From Spiroplasma endosymbiont of Crioceris asparagi (GTDB lineage: Bacteria > Bacillota_I > Bacilli_A > Mycoplasmatales > Mycoplasmataceae): a stretch of 64,000 nt of DNA. The stretch lies in NCBI RefSeq assembly GCF_964020035.1, contig NZ_OZ026475.1, positions 558,001 through 622,000 on the forward strand, written 5' to 3'. The position numbers and the translations under genes are program-made. The notes under the pieces are model-generated. The model worked only from the letters and a program-made list of their open reading frames with translations, had not been told where the DNA came from and ran no database searches. Shown here in pieces: positions 52,738 to 64,000 of this stretch; within the stretch, counting starts at the first letter, position 1; the number at the start of each line of letters is the position of its first letter.

Positions 52738-53871
52738 TTATGAAAAATAGTGAACAAACTCTTGATAATGGCGATTTTTTTCTGGATCTTGTGATGGTAA
52801 AAGTTGAACACCCTCAATAAATTGGTCTACTAAATCTTGCACTTTTTTTATTTTGTCTTCAGCAATGGAAAATTTTGATAATTTTGCCATTATTTCTAGC
52901 GTTACAATTAATTGTGTTATTTTGTTTTTTTCATCTTCAGTAATGGTTACATTTGGTGCTGTTTTTTTAATGAAATTTTCCAGAACTTGAACTGTAATTT
53001 TTTCAACTTTATTTTCTTTTAAATACGCAACAATGTCATCTCATTTAAATTTATGTTTACCGTCTGTATTTGGTGGTTTAATGTTATCAAAATCCTCATT
53101 ATTAGGAATTATATCTTGTGCTTTATTGCTAATTTTTTGATAAATAAAATTAGCAATATCTTTTTTATCATTGTTTGTTTGAATATATTTAAACGCTCTA
53201 TCCATATCATCAATAATTGTTGAATAAACAATTGGATCTGTTCATGATTTATTATTATCTTTATTGTTTTGAAAGTCTTTATAAAATTTAAACATTGCAT
53301 CAGCTCGCAAACGAAAATTAAGTTTAGGAATAAATTTATTTCCCCCGATAATAATGGCATCGTTTGACGTATAACTAATTTTATTATTATCTGTTAAAAA
53401 CACTCCTGAAGTTACAAAATTTTCAACAGGAATAACTAAAAAAACCATTGATGCTGCCCCACAAGTTCCAGATAAAAATCTACCTGATAGTTTAGGTTTT
53501 AATGGTTTTAATAATTTTTTAAAAATAAATATATATAAAATTAAAGCAATTATATTTGTTAATAAAAATCACACTAAAAATAATAAAGCCTCAATTACTA
53601 TTGAACCAATAATGCTAACTGCTGCCCTTATGGGTAAATCAACATCTGGTAATAATTTTCTTGCTTCTTTAGCTAAAAAATTATTTAATTTTTCATTAAT
53701 CAAAATTGTTATTGAATCAGAAAATAATAATATGATTGCAAATGAGATTAAATTAAAGAAAAGGAAGTAAATTGATCCCTTCACACTTATAAAGAAACTT
53801 ATTGCAAATCCAATTAAAATAAATGAAATTAATACAATGTCTCAAATTATTGGCGAACCTATATTTATCAT
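52738..53871 (-). CDS. Membrane protein, CvpA-like topology, 377 aa
   Basis: Four to five hydrophobic helices fill the first 160 residues (IWDIVLISFILIGFAISFFI, SIYFLFFNLISFAIILLF, IRAAVSIIGSIVIEALLFLV, FLLTNIIALILYIFIF, GAASMVFLVIP). The order and GKxSGRFLSGTCGAA-type segment after helix 4 are reminiscent of CvpA, but I see no conclusive motif. The remaining 210 residues are soluble and helical (ADAMFKFYKDFQNN, then ITEDEKNKITQLIV). Lies 47 nt upstream of tpiA. Function unknown. Confidence 0.75.
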
Positions 53872-53886
53872 TAACCACCTTTTGGT

Positions 53887-54612
53887 TTATTTTTTGTAAG
53901 AGTTGGCCTCTTCATCAACTATTACTGTTACATCTTTATGATTTAATAAAACTGTACATGGTCATTCTTCACTAATTGGACCATTAATTAAATAGTGAAC
54001 AGCTTCAGCTTTATTTTTGCCAGTTGCAACTAATAAGATTTTTTTAGCATTCATAATTGATTGCAATCCCATAGAAATTGCTTGTGTAGGAACATCAGAT
54101 TTTTTTTCAAAAAATCTTGCGTTAGCTTCAATTGTTGATTCTGTTAAATTAACGATTGAAGTTAGTGAATTAAACGGTGTTCCTGGTTCATTAAACCCAA
54201 CATGACCATTAATTCCTAGTCCTAAAAGCTGTAAATCAATTCCCCCATGATTTTTAATTTTTTCATCATATTTAACTGCTTCATGATTTGAATTAATTAA
54301 TCCTGATGGTAAGTGAGTATTTTCTTTTTCAATATTGATGTGATTAAATAATTGTTTTCTCATAAAGTAAACATATGATTGATCATCTTTTTCTGTTAAT
54401 CCCTTATATTCATCTAAATTAAATGTTGTAACATTTGATCAATCGATTTTTTCAGAATTAGTTCTTGAAATAATTTCCTTATATAAAGGTATTGGTGTTG
54501 AACCTGTTGCCAAACCCAAAACTGTTTTTGAATTTTCTTTAACTAAATTCAAAATTATTTCTGCTCCTACTTTTCCAGCTTCTTGAGCATTTTTAACTAC
54601 TATTACTTTCAT
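53887..54612 (-). CDS. nagB: Glucosamine-6-phosphate deaminase
   Basis: 241 residues. Substrate loop [40 protein letters not shown] (catalytic Asp/His/Glu region), and LVATGKNKA. Converts glucosamine-6-phosphate to fructose-6-phosphate and ammonia. Its GGAG site overlaps the stop of the upstream 238-aa gene. nagA is not in the window. It implies amino-sugar use, consistent with exo-glycosidases nearby. Confidence 0.97.
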
Positions 54613-54620
54613 ATTTCTCC

Positions 54621-55337
54621 TTAATAAATTTTGTCTTTTAAATTATTTCATAAACTAAAATAGTCTAATAAATTTGAAATATTATTAATATCTAAATTTA
54701 GTGTTGGAACCATTCTTGAAATAATAATATAAACTAAAAGTTTATTTTGTCCTCTTATTAAATATTTTACATTACCACAGTCCAAAATAGTACCATATGT
54801 TTTACAAATCACATTAAATATTGAACTGTATTTAATTTTGTGTTTAATTATTTGATTTTTAGTTGTGATATAAATTTGTGTTTGGGAATAATAAAAGTCA
54901 AAGCGGCCAATTTGTTCGACATCTTTTTCATTTATATAAAAATGAAAATAGTTATTTAATTGTAATAACTTAATTTTATCTTTCCCATCAAGTTTAAATT
55001 TAACTGGAAAATCTTTTAGTGGTCTTCAAGTTGTAAACACCAACTCTTCTAATTGTCTTATAAATTTATTGTCTAATTCACGGGGAATAATTTTAAGTTT
55101 TTTAACTAATTTTTTTAACTTTGCAACAAAACTTTCAGTAATAGCAAAGTTTTGTTTTACTCATTTAAATAAAACTCAACATTTATAATCATAAAAATCT
55201 TTAGAATCAAGATATTTTTTATCTAATGTTCTGATTGTTAAAATAGAAATTTTTTCAATTGTGTATTGACTTAAAATATGAAAGTTATCTGCTCTTATTT
55301 TTTCAAATTCTTGACTTAAATTGTGTCTAATAAACAT
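54621..55337 (-). CDS. Hypothetical 238-aa cytoplasmic protein
   Basis: A complete frame with five TGA-Trp (KCWVLFKWVKQ, TTWRPLKD, FSLWNNL), starting MFIRHNLSQEFEKI and ending in TAA whose context carries the nagB ribosome site. Content is alternating beta (QIGRFDFYYSQTQIYITTK) and helix, very basic, without signal or membrane helix. No family recognised. Divergent from folD. Confidence 0.75.
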
Positions 55338-55354
55338 AAAATATCCTTTTATTA

Positions 55355-55360
55355 TATAAT
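55355..55360 (+). promoter_or_regulatory. Probable -10 box of folD
   Basis: TATAAT 21 nt before the folD ATG, between the divergent 238-aa gene and folD. Confidence 0.4.
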
Positions 55361-55381
55361 TATAAATGAATCGAGGTTACA

Positions 55382-56221
55382 ATGGCTAAAATAATAAATG
55401 GTAAAGAAATTTCTGAAAAATTGTTATTAGAAATTAAAGAAAATATAATAAAAAATAATTTAAATATTAAACTTGTTGTAATCCAAGTTGGTGATATTGA
55501 AGCAAGCAATAAATACATCAAATATAAAACTAATGCTTGCAAAAATGTTGGGATCAATTTAGAACTAATTAAATATGATGCCAACGTAAAACAAGAAGAT
55601 ATAATAAATGAAATTCATAAATTAAATCAAGACAATAGTGTTAATGGAATTATGACTCAATTACCATTACCAAAACACATTGATGTTAATGCCGTGATTG
55701 AATCAATATCACCTGTAAAAGATGCCGATGGGTTTACTAAATCAACATTGGGAGCTATTATGTTGGGAGAATGTTTAAATCCTCCTGCAACCCCTAAAGG
55801 AATAATAAAATTATTAGAAGAATATAACATTGACGTTGTTGGAAAAAATATTACTATTATTGGAAGAAGCAACATTGTTGGTAAACCATTAGCTAATATG
55901 CTAATTAACAAAAGCGCTACAGTGACAGTGTGCCATACTAAAACAATTAACCCAAACGAAAAAATCAAATCAGCAGACATTATAATAAGCGCGGCTGGTG
56001 CATTAAATATTGTTAACAAAAACAATATTGGAGAAAATCAAATTGTAATTGATGTTGGTACAAATTTTGTTGATGGAAAATTATATGGTGATGTAAATTT
56101 TGATGAAGTAGAAAACAAAACAAAATTAATTTCAAAAGCAATTGGTGGTGTCGGACCAATGACTATATGGGGTTTAATAGATAACGTTTATAAACTAGCT
56201 TTAAAACAAAAAACAGCATAA
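55382..56221 (+). CDS. folD: Methylenetetrahydrofolate dehydrogenase/cyclohydrolase
   Basis: 279 residues. Active-site region YIKYKTNACKNVGI (Lys near 44), GIMTQLPLPKHI, DADGF, PATPKGIIKLL, and the NADP loop IIGRSNIVGKPLANML; the end IGGVGPMTIWGLIDN has a TGG Trp. Makes 10-formyl-THF for purine and fMet synthesis. Isolated on plus, with its own terminator. Confidence 0.97.
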   Translation: MAKIINGKEISEKLLLEIKENIIKNNLNIKLVVIQVGDIEASNKYIKYKTNACKNVGINLELIKYDANVKQEDIINEIHKLNQDNSVNGIMTQLPLPKHIDVNAVIESISPVKDADGFTKSTLGAIMLGECLNPPATPKGIIKLLEEYNIDVVGKNITIIGRSNIVGKPLANMLINKSATVTVCHTKTINPNEKIKSADIIISAAGALNIVNKNNIGENQIVIDVGTNFVDGKLYGDVNFDEVENKTKLISKAIGGVGPMTIWGLIDNVYKLALKQKTA

Positions 56222-56233
56222 GCTGTTTTTTTA
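56208..56233 (+). terminator. folD terminator
   Basis: A 10-bp stem AAAAAACAGC/GCTGTTTTTT with loop ATAA that includes the folD stop codon. Confidence 0.9.
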
Positions 56234-56244
56234 TTATCTATTTC

Positions 56245-56279
56245 AAAAAAAAAAAAAAAATGAAGAAACTTCATTTTGT
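56245..56279 (-). terminator. rplM-rpsI terminator with T16
   Basis: Stem AAAATGAAG/CTTCATTTT with loop TTT on minus, leading into a T16 tract at 56245-56260. This is the fourth 16-base homopolymer of the window. Confidence 0.85.
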
Positions 56280-56281
56280 TT

Positions 56282-56677
56282 TTAACGTTTTGAGAATTGT
56301 GGTGCACGTCTTGCTCCATACAATCCATATTTTTTACGCTCTTTAATTCTCGCATCACGAGTAACTAAACCTTTTTCTCTTAAAACACCTTTTAATTCAG
56401 GATTTGTTTCCATTAATGCTCTGGCGATTCCAAGTCTAGCAGCACCTGATTGACCTGTAAATCCTCCACCTTTAACTTTAATGAATGCATCAAATTCTTT
56501 TGATGTTTCAGTGACAACTAATGGTTGTTCTAAATCTTGAACCAATGTTGCAAATGGAAAGAAATCTAATGCTGGTTTTCCATTAACAATAATTTTTCCT
56601 GTTCCTGGAGTTAAAACAACTTGAGCAACAGAAGATTTTCTTCTTCCGGTTCCACAATATTCAACTTTATTTGCCAT
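56282..56677 (-). CDS. rpsI: Ribosomal protein uS9
   Basis: 131 residues. Start [20 protein letters not shown], conserved [20 protein letters not shown], and the tail [18 protein letters not shown] that contacts the P-site tRNA. ATG overlaps the rplM stop by 1 nt. Confidence 0.98.
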   Translation of the reverse strand: MANKVEYCGTGRRKSSVAQVVLTPGTGKIIVNGKPALDFFPFATLVQDLEQPLVVTETSKEFDAFIKVKGGGFTGQSGAARLGIARALMETNPELKGVLREKGLVTRDARIKERKKYGLYGARRAPQFSKR

Positions 56678-57123
56678 TAATTATCTCCTTTATTAAAATT
56701 TAAAACTTCTGGATTTTGTGCTTGGTGTGGGTGTGCTGCACCTTTATACACGTGTAATGCACGATATTGATTTGAACCTTGAACATTTTTTGAAAGCATT
56801 AATCTAACTGCTCTTTCAATAATTGCTTCTGGTTTCAAATTTATTCTTGTTTCAAAACTTGTTCTTGATAAACCACCTGGATGCATTGAGTGTTTATAGT
56901 AAGTTTTATCTTTGAATTTTTTTCCAGTAACAACAACTTTTTCTGCATTTATAACAATTACATGATCACCGTTATTCATATTGAATGTGTAATCAGGTTT
57001 ATGTTTTCCACGTAGAATTGTTGCTATTTGAGTTGCTAGTCTACCTAGGACTTGCCCCTCAGCATCAACAACATATCATTTTTTGTTTATGTCTGATGTT
57101 TTTATTAATGTAGTTTGTTTCAT
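56677..57123 (-). CDS. rplM: Ribosomal protein uL13
   Basis: 148 residues. Start [20 protein letters not shown] (Trp by TGA), [20 protein letters not shown], and [12 protein letters not shown]-type core. Strong AAAAGGAGA before the ATG. About 60 nt of GC-richer leader (GTCCCGGAAAAC, 57140 region) precede it and might fold as an autoregulatory leader, as in other low-GC Gram-positives, but I cannot establish a structure by eye. Confidence 0.98.
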
Positions 57124-57221
57124 TGCTTAAATCTCCTTTTCAGTTTTCCGGGACATTATGTGAGTGTAAGCTTAATTAATTATATATTATTTCTATTTAT
57201 TTTAGTAAAAAAATACTTTTT

Positions 57222-60200
57222 TTAACTTGCGCTTGCGGAAAGTGCACTAATTGGAGTAATTTTTTTAATTTGTTTTAAAGCAATAATGAATGTAAAACTA
57301 TAAATAACTAATAGTATTAATAAGACTACAAATGGCATATAGATTGTTAATTTAAATGGTAATACTCATGAAGAGTTAACTGCCAGATAATTTATACCTA
57401 ATTTCAATGCAAATAACGCGGTTGCAAATCCAATAATATAACTAATCCCTACTGCTCAGAAATATATTTTTAAAATTTGTCATACAACATATCAATTTTG
57501 ATATCCTAATATTTTCATAGTAGAAATAAATTTTGAATTTTCATAAATAATAATCGTTGTTACTAGAAGAATAATTATTAATGAAATGATCATTGCTAAA
57601 AAAATAAATACAATTGCAATCAAGTTAACAATTTCAGTAATTTGTTCAAGAATTTTTTGTGCTTCTTTAGTTGGTAAAGCTATCATCAACACTTTTGATC
57701 CAGCTCCAGGAATGTAATCCCCTATTATTTGTTTTCCATTTTCTTCATGCATTTCAAAATTACCGTTTAAACCAATTGATGAATAATCACCATATGGTTG
57801 CATAACTGAAGCATTTTGAATCATTTCATAAATAGGTTCATCTTGAGAATACTTGTAGTTAAAAATTGGATATGTGTGTAAAAATAACTGATTTATTTTA
57901 TCAAAAATAATTCTTTTTGATTTGTCTTTTTCACTATTCATTCTGTTTAAGAATTTGTCATATTGGATATGATTATTTTTATCTTCTTCATCTTTACCTA
58001 AATAATATTCTAAATCATTAGTATTTTGTGATAATCCTAAATATTTTATAAAATCTTTATTTTGAAAATTTTGAATTTTAAATCATTTTGCAAACATATC
58101 ATTTTGAATTTTGTTATATCCTAAAATATTTTTAGAAGTTTCATTAGAAGTTCAAGCTTGTGGTTTACCATAACTATCTTGAACACCCACTATTTTAAAT
58201 GTTTGTTTTGTTTTAAATTCTTTAGTTTGAATTTCTGATTTTAAAAATGCTTTTTGAATATCAGATTGTTCTGTTGATCTTGAGGCATTATCAGAACATG
58301 TATTTATTCCATTTATTTTCACGGGATTAATATTTGTTGTTATTCCACTATTGCTGAAATTTTCGTCTATTGTTGATTGGTAAGGTAATGCTGATGAAGG
58401 TAAAAATTTATCATATTTTGAATAATCATTAAAACCAAATTCATTTTTATCTGAATTTACTTTTTGTCCATTTTGATCCGCTAATAATTCTTTTAATATA
58501 TCAACATTAATATTTTGACCAATTTTTAAATTCATTTTTTTTGCAAAAGATTTATTAATTATTAAATTATTTTTTTGATCAAATAACTTTTTAAATTGAT
58601 CATCTTTGAAAGAAACCATATTTTTAAAATCATTTTTATCTAAACCATAAATTTTAAATGTGTTATTACCCATTTTTGCATTCAACATTGTCCCAAGTGT
58701 ATCTTTTTGCGGATCATATGAAACAATGTTAAAAGTTATATTAAAGTTTGTATCATTTACAATTGCTTCTTTAATTCTTTCTTGAACATAGTATGGGGCT
58801 CTTGAATATGTTGTTTGTAAAACAGCCAATGATAACCTGTGATCAAAAGTAATTGCTATTCATGCTGCTAATTTTTCATTAAGTAATTTTATTTCTTTAG
58901 AACTGTGTTTTTTAAAATACTCATCAATATCAAAATTTACTAAATTGATTCCCTTAATGTTGTCAGAAATTTTTTTATCTTTTGAAATTTGAGGAACAAT
59001 ATTAGTTCATTCACCATCGCTAATATTGAAATAACTTTTTTTAAAAATATTTTTAAAATGTTCTTTACCTTTTTGATTTATTACCAAACTACCGTCTTCT
59101 TTTTTATTATAAGAATCTGTATTTAAAGTCACTTTAACACCATTAAAATATTTTTGATAAAACCAAACTAGTGTTTTTGTAACTCTTTTTAGTGAATCGT
59201 TTCCGTCATTTGGATCATTATTATCTAAATTATTTGTCAATGTAACTCAATCAGGTCATTGTTTTTGTAAAGTAGAAAATGCTATATCACCTGTAATTGC
59301 AGGTATTGAAACTGAAACTTTATCTAATGCTTTTAAAAAATTTGTTGATAAATTTGCATAGTTTAAATAACCCATTCTCGCTCAACCAGAAGTATTTCCA
59401 ATTAATCCACTAACCGCTTTATTAGAAATATTTTGAGCGTAATATTCAGAATTAATATTTCCAGTTTCTAATTCATTGTATATTTTGTTTATATCGATTA
59501 TTTTTTTGGCTGCGTTTTTATCATCTTTTATATAAGGTAATGCTGAATAAACTTCTTGATCTGTTTTTGTTGGTGAAAATGCTTCTTTTCTTAATGACTT
59601 TAAATTACCTTTGTCATCTTTAAATCCTCAAGTGTCGTCACCCTTACCATCTTCTTTATAAGTAGGATTATATGTTTTATAAAAACTCATAGGATTATTT
59701 TCCATAGGGGCATGGTATTCAAAAACATTTGAATAATTTAAACCGCTAAATGTTGCTTGTTCATTATCAATTAATATTTTAGGCATGATTGTTGTTGCAG
59801 ACAACAATATTGTTGCCATTAACATTGTAATAAATGCTCCAATAAATCTAACATATGATGAAGCAAAAATTGCCACACTTAGTTTTGTGTTAAATTTAGC
59901 TTTACTAAATGGTTTTTTAATTGCAGTTTGAATTATTGAATGACGTTCAGTTGAAGCACCAGATAATAATTTTAAAGCTGGTGTTCTCATAACTATTGCA
60001 ATACATCCAAATGAAATTGCTAATAATAAAATAAATCCCAAAAATAAAGTATTAACTAATGATAAAAATGAAAATGTATAAACACCAAAGGTGATTGTAA
60101 AGAATTTTGAAAACATACCTACAATAATTGGTTCAAAACCAAGTGATAATAAATATCCGGTAATGCATCCAATTGCTGAAGTTATTATTGGCACTGCTGC

Positions 60201-61430
60201 AAAATTATTTACAAGTTCTCTTTTACGATATCCCAAAGCTTTTAAACAACCCATTTGTGTTTTAACAATATCGGCTTGTTTTTTAATCATAATTAATAAA
60301 GCAAATAATGAAATCAACAATGTTGATATCAATAAAATTGATGCTGTAATTTGATATGAATTAATCACTTTGTTAAACATTGAAATTCTATTATTAAATT
60401 TATAATTTTTATTATTGTTTTCAAAATAAATTTCATCTAGTTGTTTTTTTTCTTTGTCTTTAACTTCTGTATAGGTTGCAAAATTTTTCTGTAATTTTTG
60501 ATAATCAAATCCATCTTGTTTTTTAATTGAAAAATATGTTTCTCCCCCAAACTCATCTCCATATAATTTTGCTGATGTCATATCACATAAATATAAATTA
60601 GTTTTTTCATCTTTTTCTAAACCAAATAATGAGGGATCTATATAAGCGATTAAATTTTTTTGTGAATCAGGCATCACTGTTGTCTCATCTATAATTGGCG
60701 CCGCAAAATCTGCTGATGTTCCTAAACCCACAACTTCTAATCAAGCAAATCCTGAAAAGTTTGTTTTTCATCTTCCGTTTTCTAGTGAATCATTAAGTAA
60801 TAAGGTTTTGTCATCGGGAACTAAATTTGAATCACTAACTTTTAATGTATTTCCAAAACTATCTTTTTCAATTCTAATTACATCACCAATTTTGATGTTG
60901 TTTAATTTCGCAAAATTTTCATTAATAACAACTTCCTTATTGCTAGAAATGTTTCTTCCTGATGTTACAAATAATTTATCAACAGTGCTTTCTTGATCAA
61001 TGGTTTTAGTTTTTGTAACTGCTTTAATTTTTAAGTCTCTATTCTTGTGAGTAATCCCTACAAATTCTCTTGCTTCAGTTCTTGACCAATCAAAAACAGT
61101 TTTGTCACTATCTTTAGAGAGTTTATTTATTAAGTATTGTTGTAAAAGTGATTGATTATCTTGAACGTCAGTTTCATGATTATTTGCGCTTTGATAAATA
61201 TATGCTTTTTTATTTAAACGATATGTTTTTTCAAAATTTATTAATGAGTCTCTTAGATTTGATTGTGAATTTAATTCATTGTTTTTAACAACAATAGATT
61301 CTGTAGTTGCTGATAAAATAGAAATTAATGCTGATAAAAACGCTACTAAAAGAGACAAACCAATAATTTGAATTTTAGTATGTCATGCACTTTTAAAAGC
61401 ATTCTTTAATAACAACGATGTAGTTTTCAT
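57222..61430 (-). CDS. Giant FtsX/MacB-type ABC permease, 1402 aa
   Basis: Starts MKTTSLLLKNAFKSAWHTK, the usual N-terminus of mollicute FtsX-domain permeases, followed by a helix LSLLVAFLSALISILSATT. Two large extracellular parts (residues about 45-330 and 550-1160) flank an FtsX four-helix block at about 335-550 (SILLISTLLISLFALLIMIK, LGYRKRELVNNFA). A second FtsX block is at about 1245-1400 (FIFLAMIISLIIILLVTTIIIY, MKILGYQNWYVVWQILKI). More than 20 Trp are TGA. Likely acts in lipoprotein handling or export with an ATPase; none is adjacent. Confidence 0.9.
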
Positions 61431-61448
61431 AATTTTTTTTCCTAATAT

Positions 61449-62186
61449 TTAATAAAATATTTTTTTTAATATTAATCCTTTTCCTGGGGCAATGTATTTT
61501 AATTTAGGTTCTTCTAATAATAACACTGCTTTAATTTGTTCAATTGTAATTAACTCTTGGGCATAAGCAATCGCTGCACCAACTATCATTCTTATTTGAT
61601 ATCTTATAAAACCCTTGGCAAAAAATTCACAAATAAATTCATTTTCAGTTTCTTTAAAACTAATTTGATTGATTGTTCTAATTGTTTTTATTTTGCCAAG
61701 ATTGCTTCTACTTATTTTAGCAAAATTTAAAAAATTATGTTCACCTTCAAAAATTTTAAGTGCTTCTCAAAATTTTTGAAAATTAAAATTATTAATATAC
61801 ACACCATAACGGTTTTGAAAAATACCTGGTTCTTTTTTATAAAAAATATAATTATAAATTTTTTCTTTACAATGTCTTACTTTGAAATCTGGGGAAATTT
61901 CTTTAATGTCTTTAATTTTAATAGAAATTGGTAAAGCTTTATTAACAGAATTTTTTAAAGATATTAATTGTGGCTTAAATGGCAATTCTAAATATACTTT
62001 TTGATCTTCTGCATGAACTTCACTATCTGTTTTGGAAGCGCCTAGTGTTTTAAAATCTTTTGTTTTTAAAACAACAAAAATTGCTGCTTCCAATTCTCCT
62101 TGAATTGTTTTTTGTTTATTTTGTTTTGCTCATCCACAAAAATCATATCCATCATATTCAATTGTTAACAGTAAAAAACTCTTCAT
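61449..62186 (-). CDS. truA: tRNA pseudouridine(38-40) synthase
   Basis: 245 residues. N-terminal LLLTIEYDGYDFCGWAKQ (Trp by TGA; usual YDGxxFxGWQ). Catalytic Asp in SKTDSEVHAEDQ (usual GRTDxGVHA; the flanking residues differ). Then YYIFYKKEPGIFQNR-like region and FFAKGFIRYQIRMIVGA. Ends in TAA 18 nt from the permease start. The ATG is 2 nt past the ecfT stop, so it is coupled to the ECF genes. Confidence 0.95.
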
Positions 62187-62188
62187 AA

Positions 62189-63070
62189 CTATAATGGTTT
62201 TTTGTAACTTAATTTACCCAATAATGTATCAACTCTAGGAATTTGAAGTTCTTGTCATTGAGTATTATAAGCATAAACAAATAACAAGACCACAACAGTC
62301 ATTCCAATTAAAAATAATATTAGATCACGAATACTAAATTTAAATTGACGATATCTTGTTCTTTTAGCTCCTGGGTCGTACCCTCTTGAATCCATTGCAT
62401 AAGCTAAATCTTCAGCTTTTTGAAATGAAGAAACTAACAATGGAATAATTAAAGAAACTAATGTTTTTACTTTATCTCTCAATTTACCATTTTTAAAGTC
62501 AACACCTCTTGAGGCTTGGGCCTTCATGATTCTTCCAGCTTCATCAATTAGGGTTGGAATCATTCTTAATGCAATTGAAATAATCATAGAAAAAATAAAA
62601 ACTGGAAATTTAATTCATTGCAAAGGTTTTAATAAATCTTCAATTGCTAGTGTTAGAACTAGGGGTTGAGTTGTTCCTGTAAGAATTGTAGTTAATAAAA
62701 TCATAAAGAATATTCTCAAAGTCATATAAACTGCTTGATATATTTTTTGTTCAGAAATATGTAATATTCAAACATTGAATGTTTTACCAACCTCACCGCC
62801 ATCAGGATTAGATTTAGTGATTGTACTAATAATTAATAAAACAATAAATATGAATAAAATTGGAAAAACTAGTTTAGATAGCATTTTTCATTTTAAACCA
62901 CTAATAACATATAAACAAATTATAAATAATCCCAAACATGATAAACCCAAAGCACCAATTGGAATAAAAAGTGACACAATTAAAGATATTATTAAAAATA
63001 ATTTTAATCTTGGATCTAGTTTGTGAATTAGTGAATTACCAGGGATATATCTCCCAAAAACCATTCTCAT
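62189..63070 (-). CDS. ecfT: ECF transporter transmembrane protein EcfT
   Basis: 293 residues, start MRMVFGRYIPGNSLIHKLDP, the usual EcfT N-terminus. Five to six helices, and two coupling motifs with Ala-Arg-Gly form: AQASRGVDF and AMDSRGYDPG, which dock on EcfA1/A2. GGAG site follows the ecfA2 stop by 1 nt. Part of an energising module shared by several vitamin or metal S-components, none of which is in the window. Confidence 0.96.
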
Positions 63071-63081
63071 AATTTTTCTCC

Positions 63082-64000
63082 TTATTTTTTTAAAACTTTT
63101 TTAACTTCTTCAACAAGTTCTTTTACTGTTTTAAATTCCTTATCAAGAATATTGATACCTTTTTTTGCTAATTTATAAGCCAATTGATATAACTTTGGTG
63201 GTTCAATTGAAAGACGTTCTAATAACTCTTCATTTTTGAATATTTCATTTGGTTTTCCAATTAAAGCAACTTTACCTTTTTCCATTACTACAACTTCATC
63301 AGCAATTTGTAAAACATGATCCATGTTGTGAGTAACAATAATAATTCTTTTCCCATTTTCAACATTTAATCTTTTAAACAAACTCATAAAGTCTTCTTCA
63401 CCTTTTGGATCTAATCCTCCAGTAGGTTCATCAAGAACAAGTGTTCCACCATCCATTGCAATAATACCAGCAATTGCAACACGACGTTTTTGACCACCAG
63501 ATAATCCAAATGGACTTCTTTTTAAATATTCTTTAGGTAATCCAACAATTTCTAATAGTTCTGGAACTTTTTGAATTGATAATTGTTTGTTGTCCCCTAA
63601 ATTAATTGGTCCAAAAGAAATATCTTTTTCAATTGTTTCTTCAAATAATTGGTATTCGGGAAATTGGAAAACTAATCCTACTTCTTTTCTTAACTTTTTA
63701 ATTTCACTAATTTTTTTAGTTCCCGCAGGAATTTGATAATCACCAACTTTTGTTCTTCCAGTATCAGTAATAATTAAACCATTAGTTAATTGAATCAAAG
63801 TTGATTTACCACTACCAGTAGTTCCAATAACAGCAGTAATAATTCCTTTTTTAAAAGTTACACTAGTTTCATCCAATGCTTTAAATTCAAATGGTGAATT
63901 AGGATTATAAGTATAAGATACATTTTCTAAAGATATATCACCATCATAATGAAATAATGGTTGTTTGGCATCGTTTAGTTTTGTTTTATAAAGTGATTTA
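63082..64000 (-). CDS. ecfA2: ECF transporter ATPase EcfA2 (5' end outside the window)
   Basis: About 306 residues are visible. Walker [24 protein letters not shown] (Q loop), [30 protein letters not shown] and VTHNMDHV. The order before ecfT marks EcfA2, with ecfA1 expected upstream. The frame runs on to the window edge ([19 protein letters not shown] before the family core) without an in-frame ATG, so either the true start is beyond 64000 with an N-terminal extension of at least 28 residues, or a rare start codon is used. Confidence 0.95.
   Translation of the reverse strand, partial: KSLYKTKLNDAKQPLFHYDGDISLENVSYTYNPNSPFEFKALDETSVTFKKGIITAVIGTTGSGKSTLIQLTNGLIITDTGRTKVGDYQIPAGTKKISEIKKLRKEVGLVFQFPEYQLFEETIEKDISFGPINLGDNKQLSIQKVPELLEIVGLPKEYLKRSPFGLSGGQKRRVAIAGIIAMDGGTLVLDEPTGGLDPKGEEDFMSLFKRLNVENGKRIIIVTHNMDHVLQIADEVVVMEKGKVALIGKPNEIFKNEELLERLSIEPPKLYQLAYKLAKKGINILDKEFKTVKELVEEVKKVLKK

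Noticed and set aside
63874-63876. TTG at 63876 as ecfA2 start
   Set aside because: It lies after the first conserved strand ([10 protein letters not shown]), so the protein must begin further upstream.

Overview
The window comes from a mollicute with a reassigned code. The DNA is very AT-rich. In nearly every gene on either strand, conserved tryptophans are written TGA, and genes end only in TAA or TAG. Read with the standard code, most of the genes look broken. Read with TGA as Trp, they join into intact proteins of normal family length. TGG is still used at a few conserved sites, for example in gpmI and an ABC permease. Small operons with 8-nt ATG/stop overlaps, many signal-peptide lipoproteins, PTS sugar import, glycolytic genes and an ECF transporter point to the Spiroplasma/Mesoplasma/Entomoplasma side of Mollicutes. 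That placement is inference; no rRNA is present to prove it. Most genes lie on the minus strand, with a few on plus (39.4, 46.9-49.5 and 55.4 kb).

Layout. 0-1.6 kb: 5' half of enolase and a membrane protein. 1.7-10.4 kb: three surface-protein genes, two of them giants of 1627 and 1005 aa built from about 79-aa modules. 10.9-20.4 kb: housekeeping (typA, a J-domain protein, a YgjP-type metallopeptidase, lepA, an MFS carrier, a GDPD phosphodiesterase, a DUF2130 protein). 20.6-22.7 kb: an ABC exporter pair and a DUF402 protein. 22.8-28.7 kb: a secreted GH53 endo-galactanase and two paralogous repeat lipoproteins, each with a 16-base T tract upstream of its start. 28.9-35.5 kb: an operon of GH38 alpha-mannosidase, fructose-type PTS EIIABC, RpiR regulator and ROK kinase. 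35.6-39.3 kb: the fructose operon fruR-fruK-fruA.

39.4-44.6 kb: a small cysteine-rich protein, proS, a possible DarT-like protein, tRNA-Ser(GCT), a membrane protein and a membrane-anchored protein with a DUF4091-like C-terminus. 44.7-51.9 kb: tsaB-tsaE, then a secreted protein plus a three-gene ABC transporter framed by a perfect 41-bp direct repeat, then gpmI and a HAD phosphatase. 51.9-57.1 kb: tpiA, a CvpA-like membrane protein, nagB, an unknown protein, folD, and rplM-rpsI. 57.2-64 kb: a 1402-aa FtsX-type permease, truA, ecfT and the start-less ecfA2.

How it fits together: imported sugars (fructose; probably a mannosyl-containing phosphorylated compound; amino sugars via nagB) feed glycolysis, of which eno, tpiA and gpmI are here. 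The GH53 galactanase and the putative DUF4091 enzyme act outside the cell and suggest use of plant-derived or host glycans. The main novelty is the modular repeat-protein system: two giants that share a head domain but differ in lipid anchoring, nested tandem duplications at DNA level, and a separate spiralin-like repeat family preceded by homopolymer tracts.
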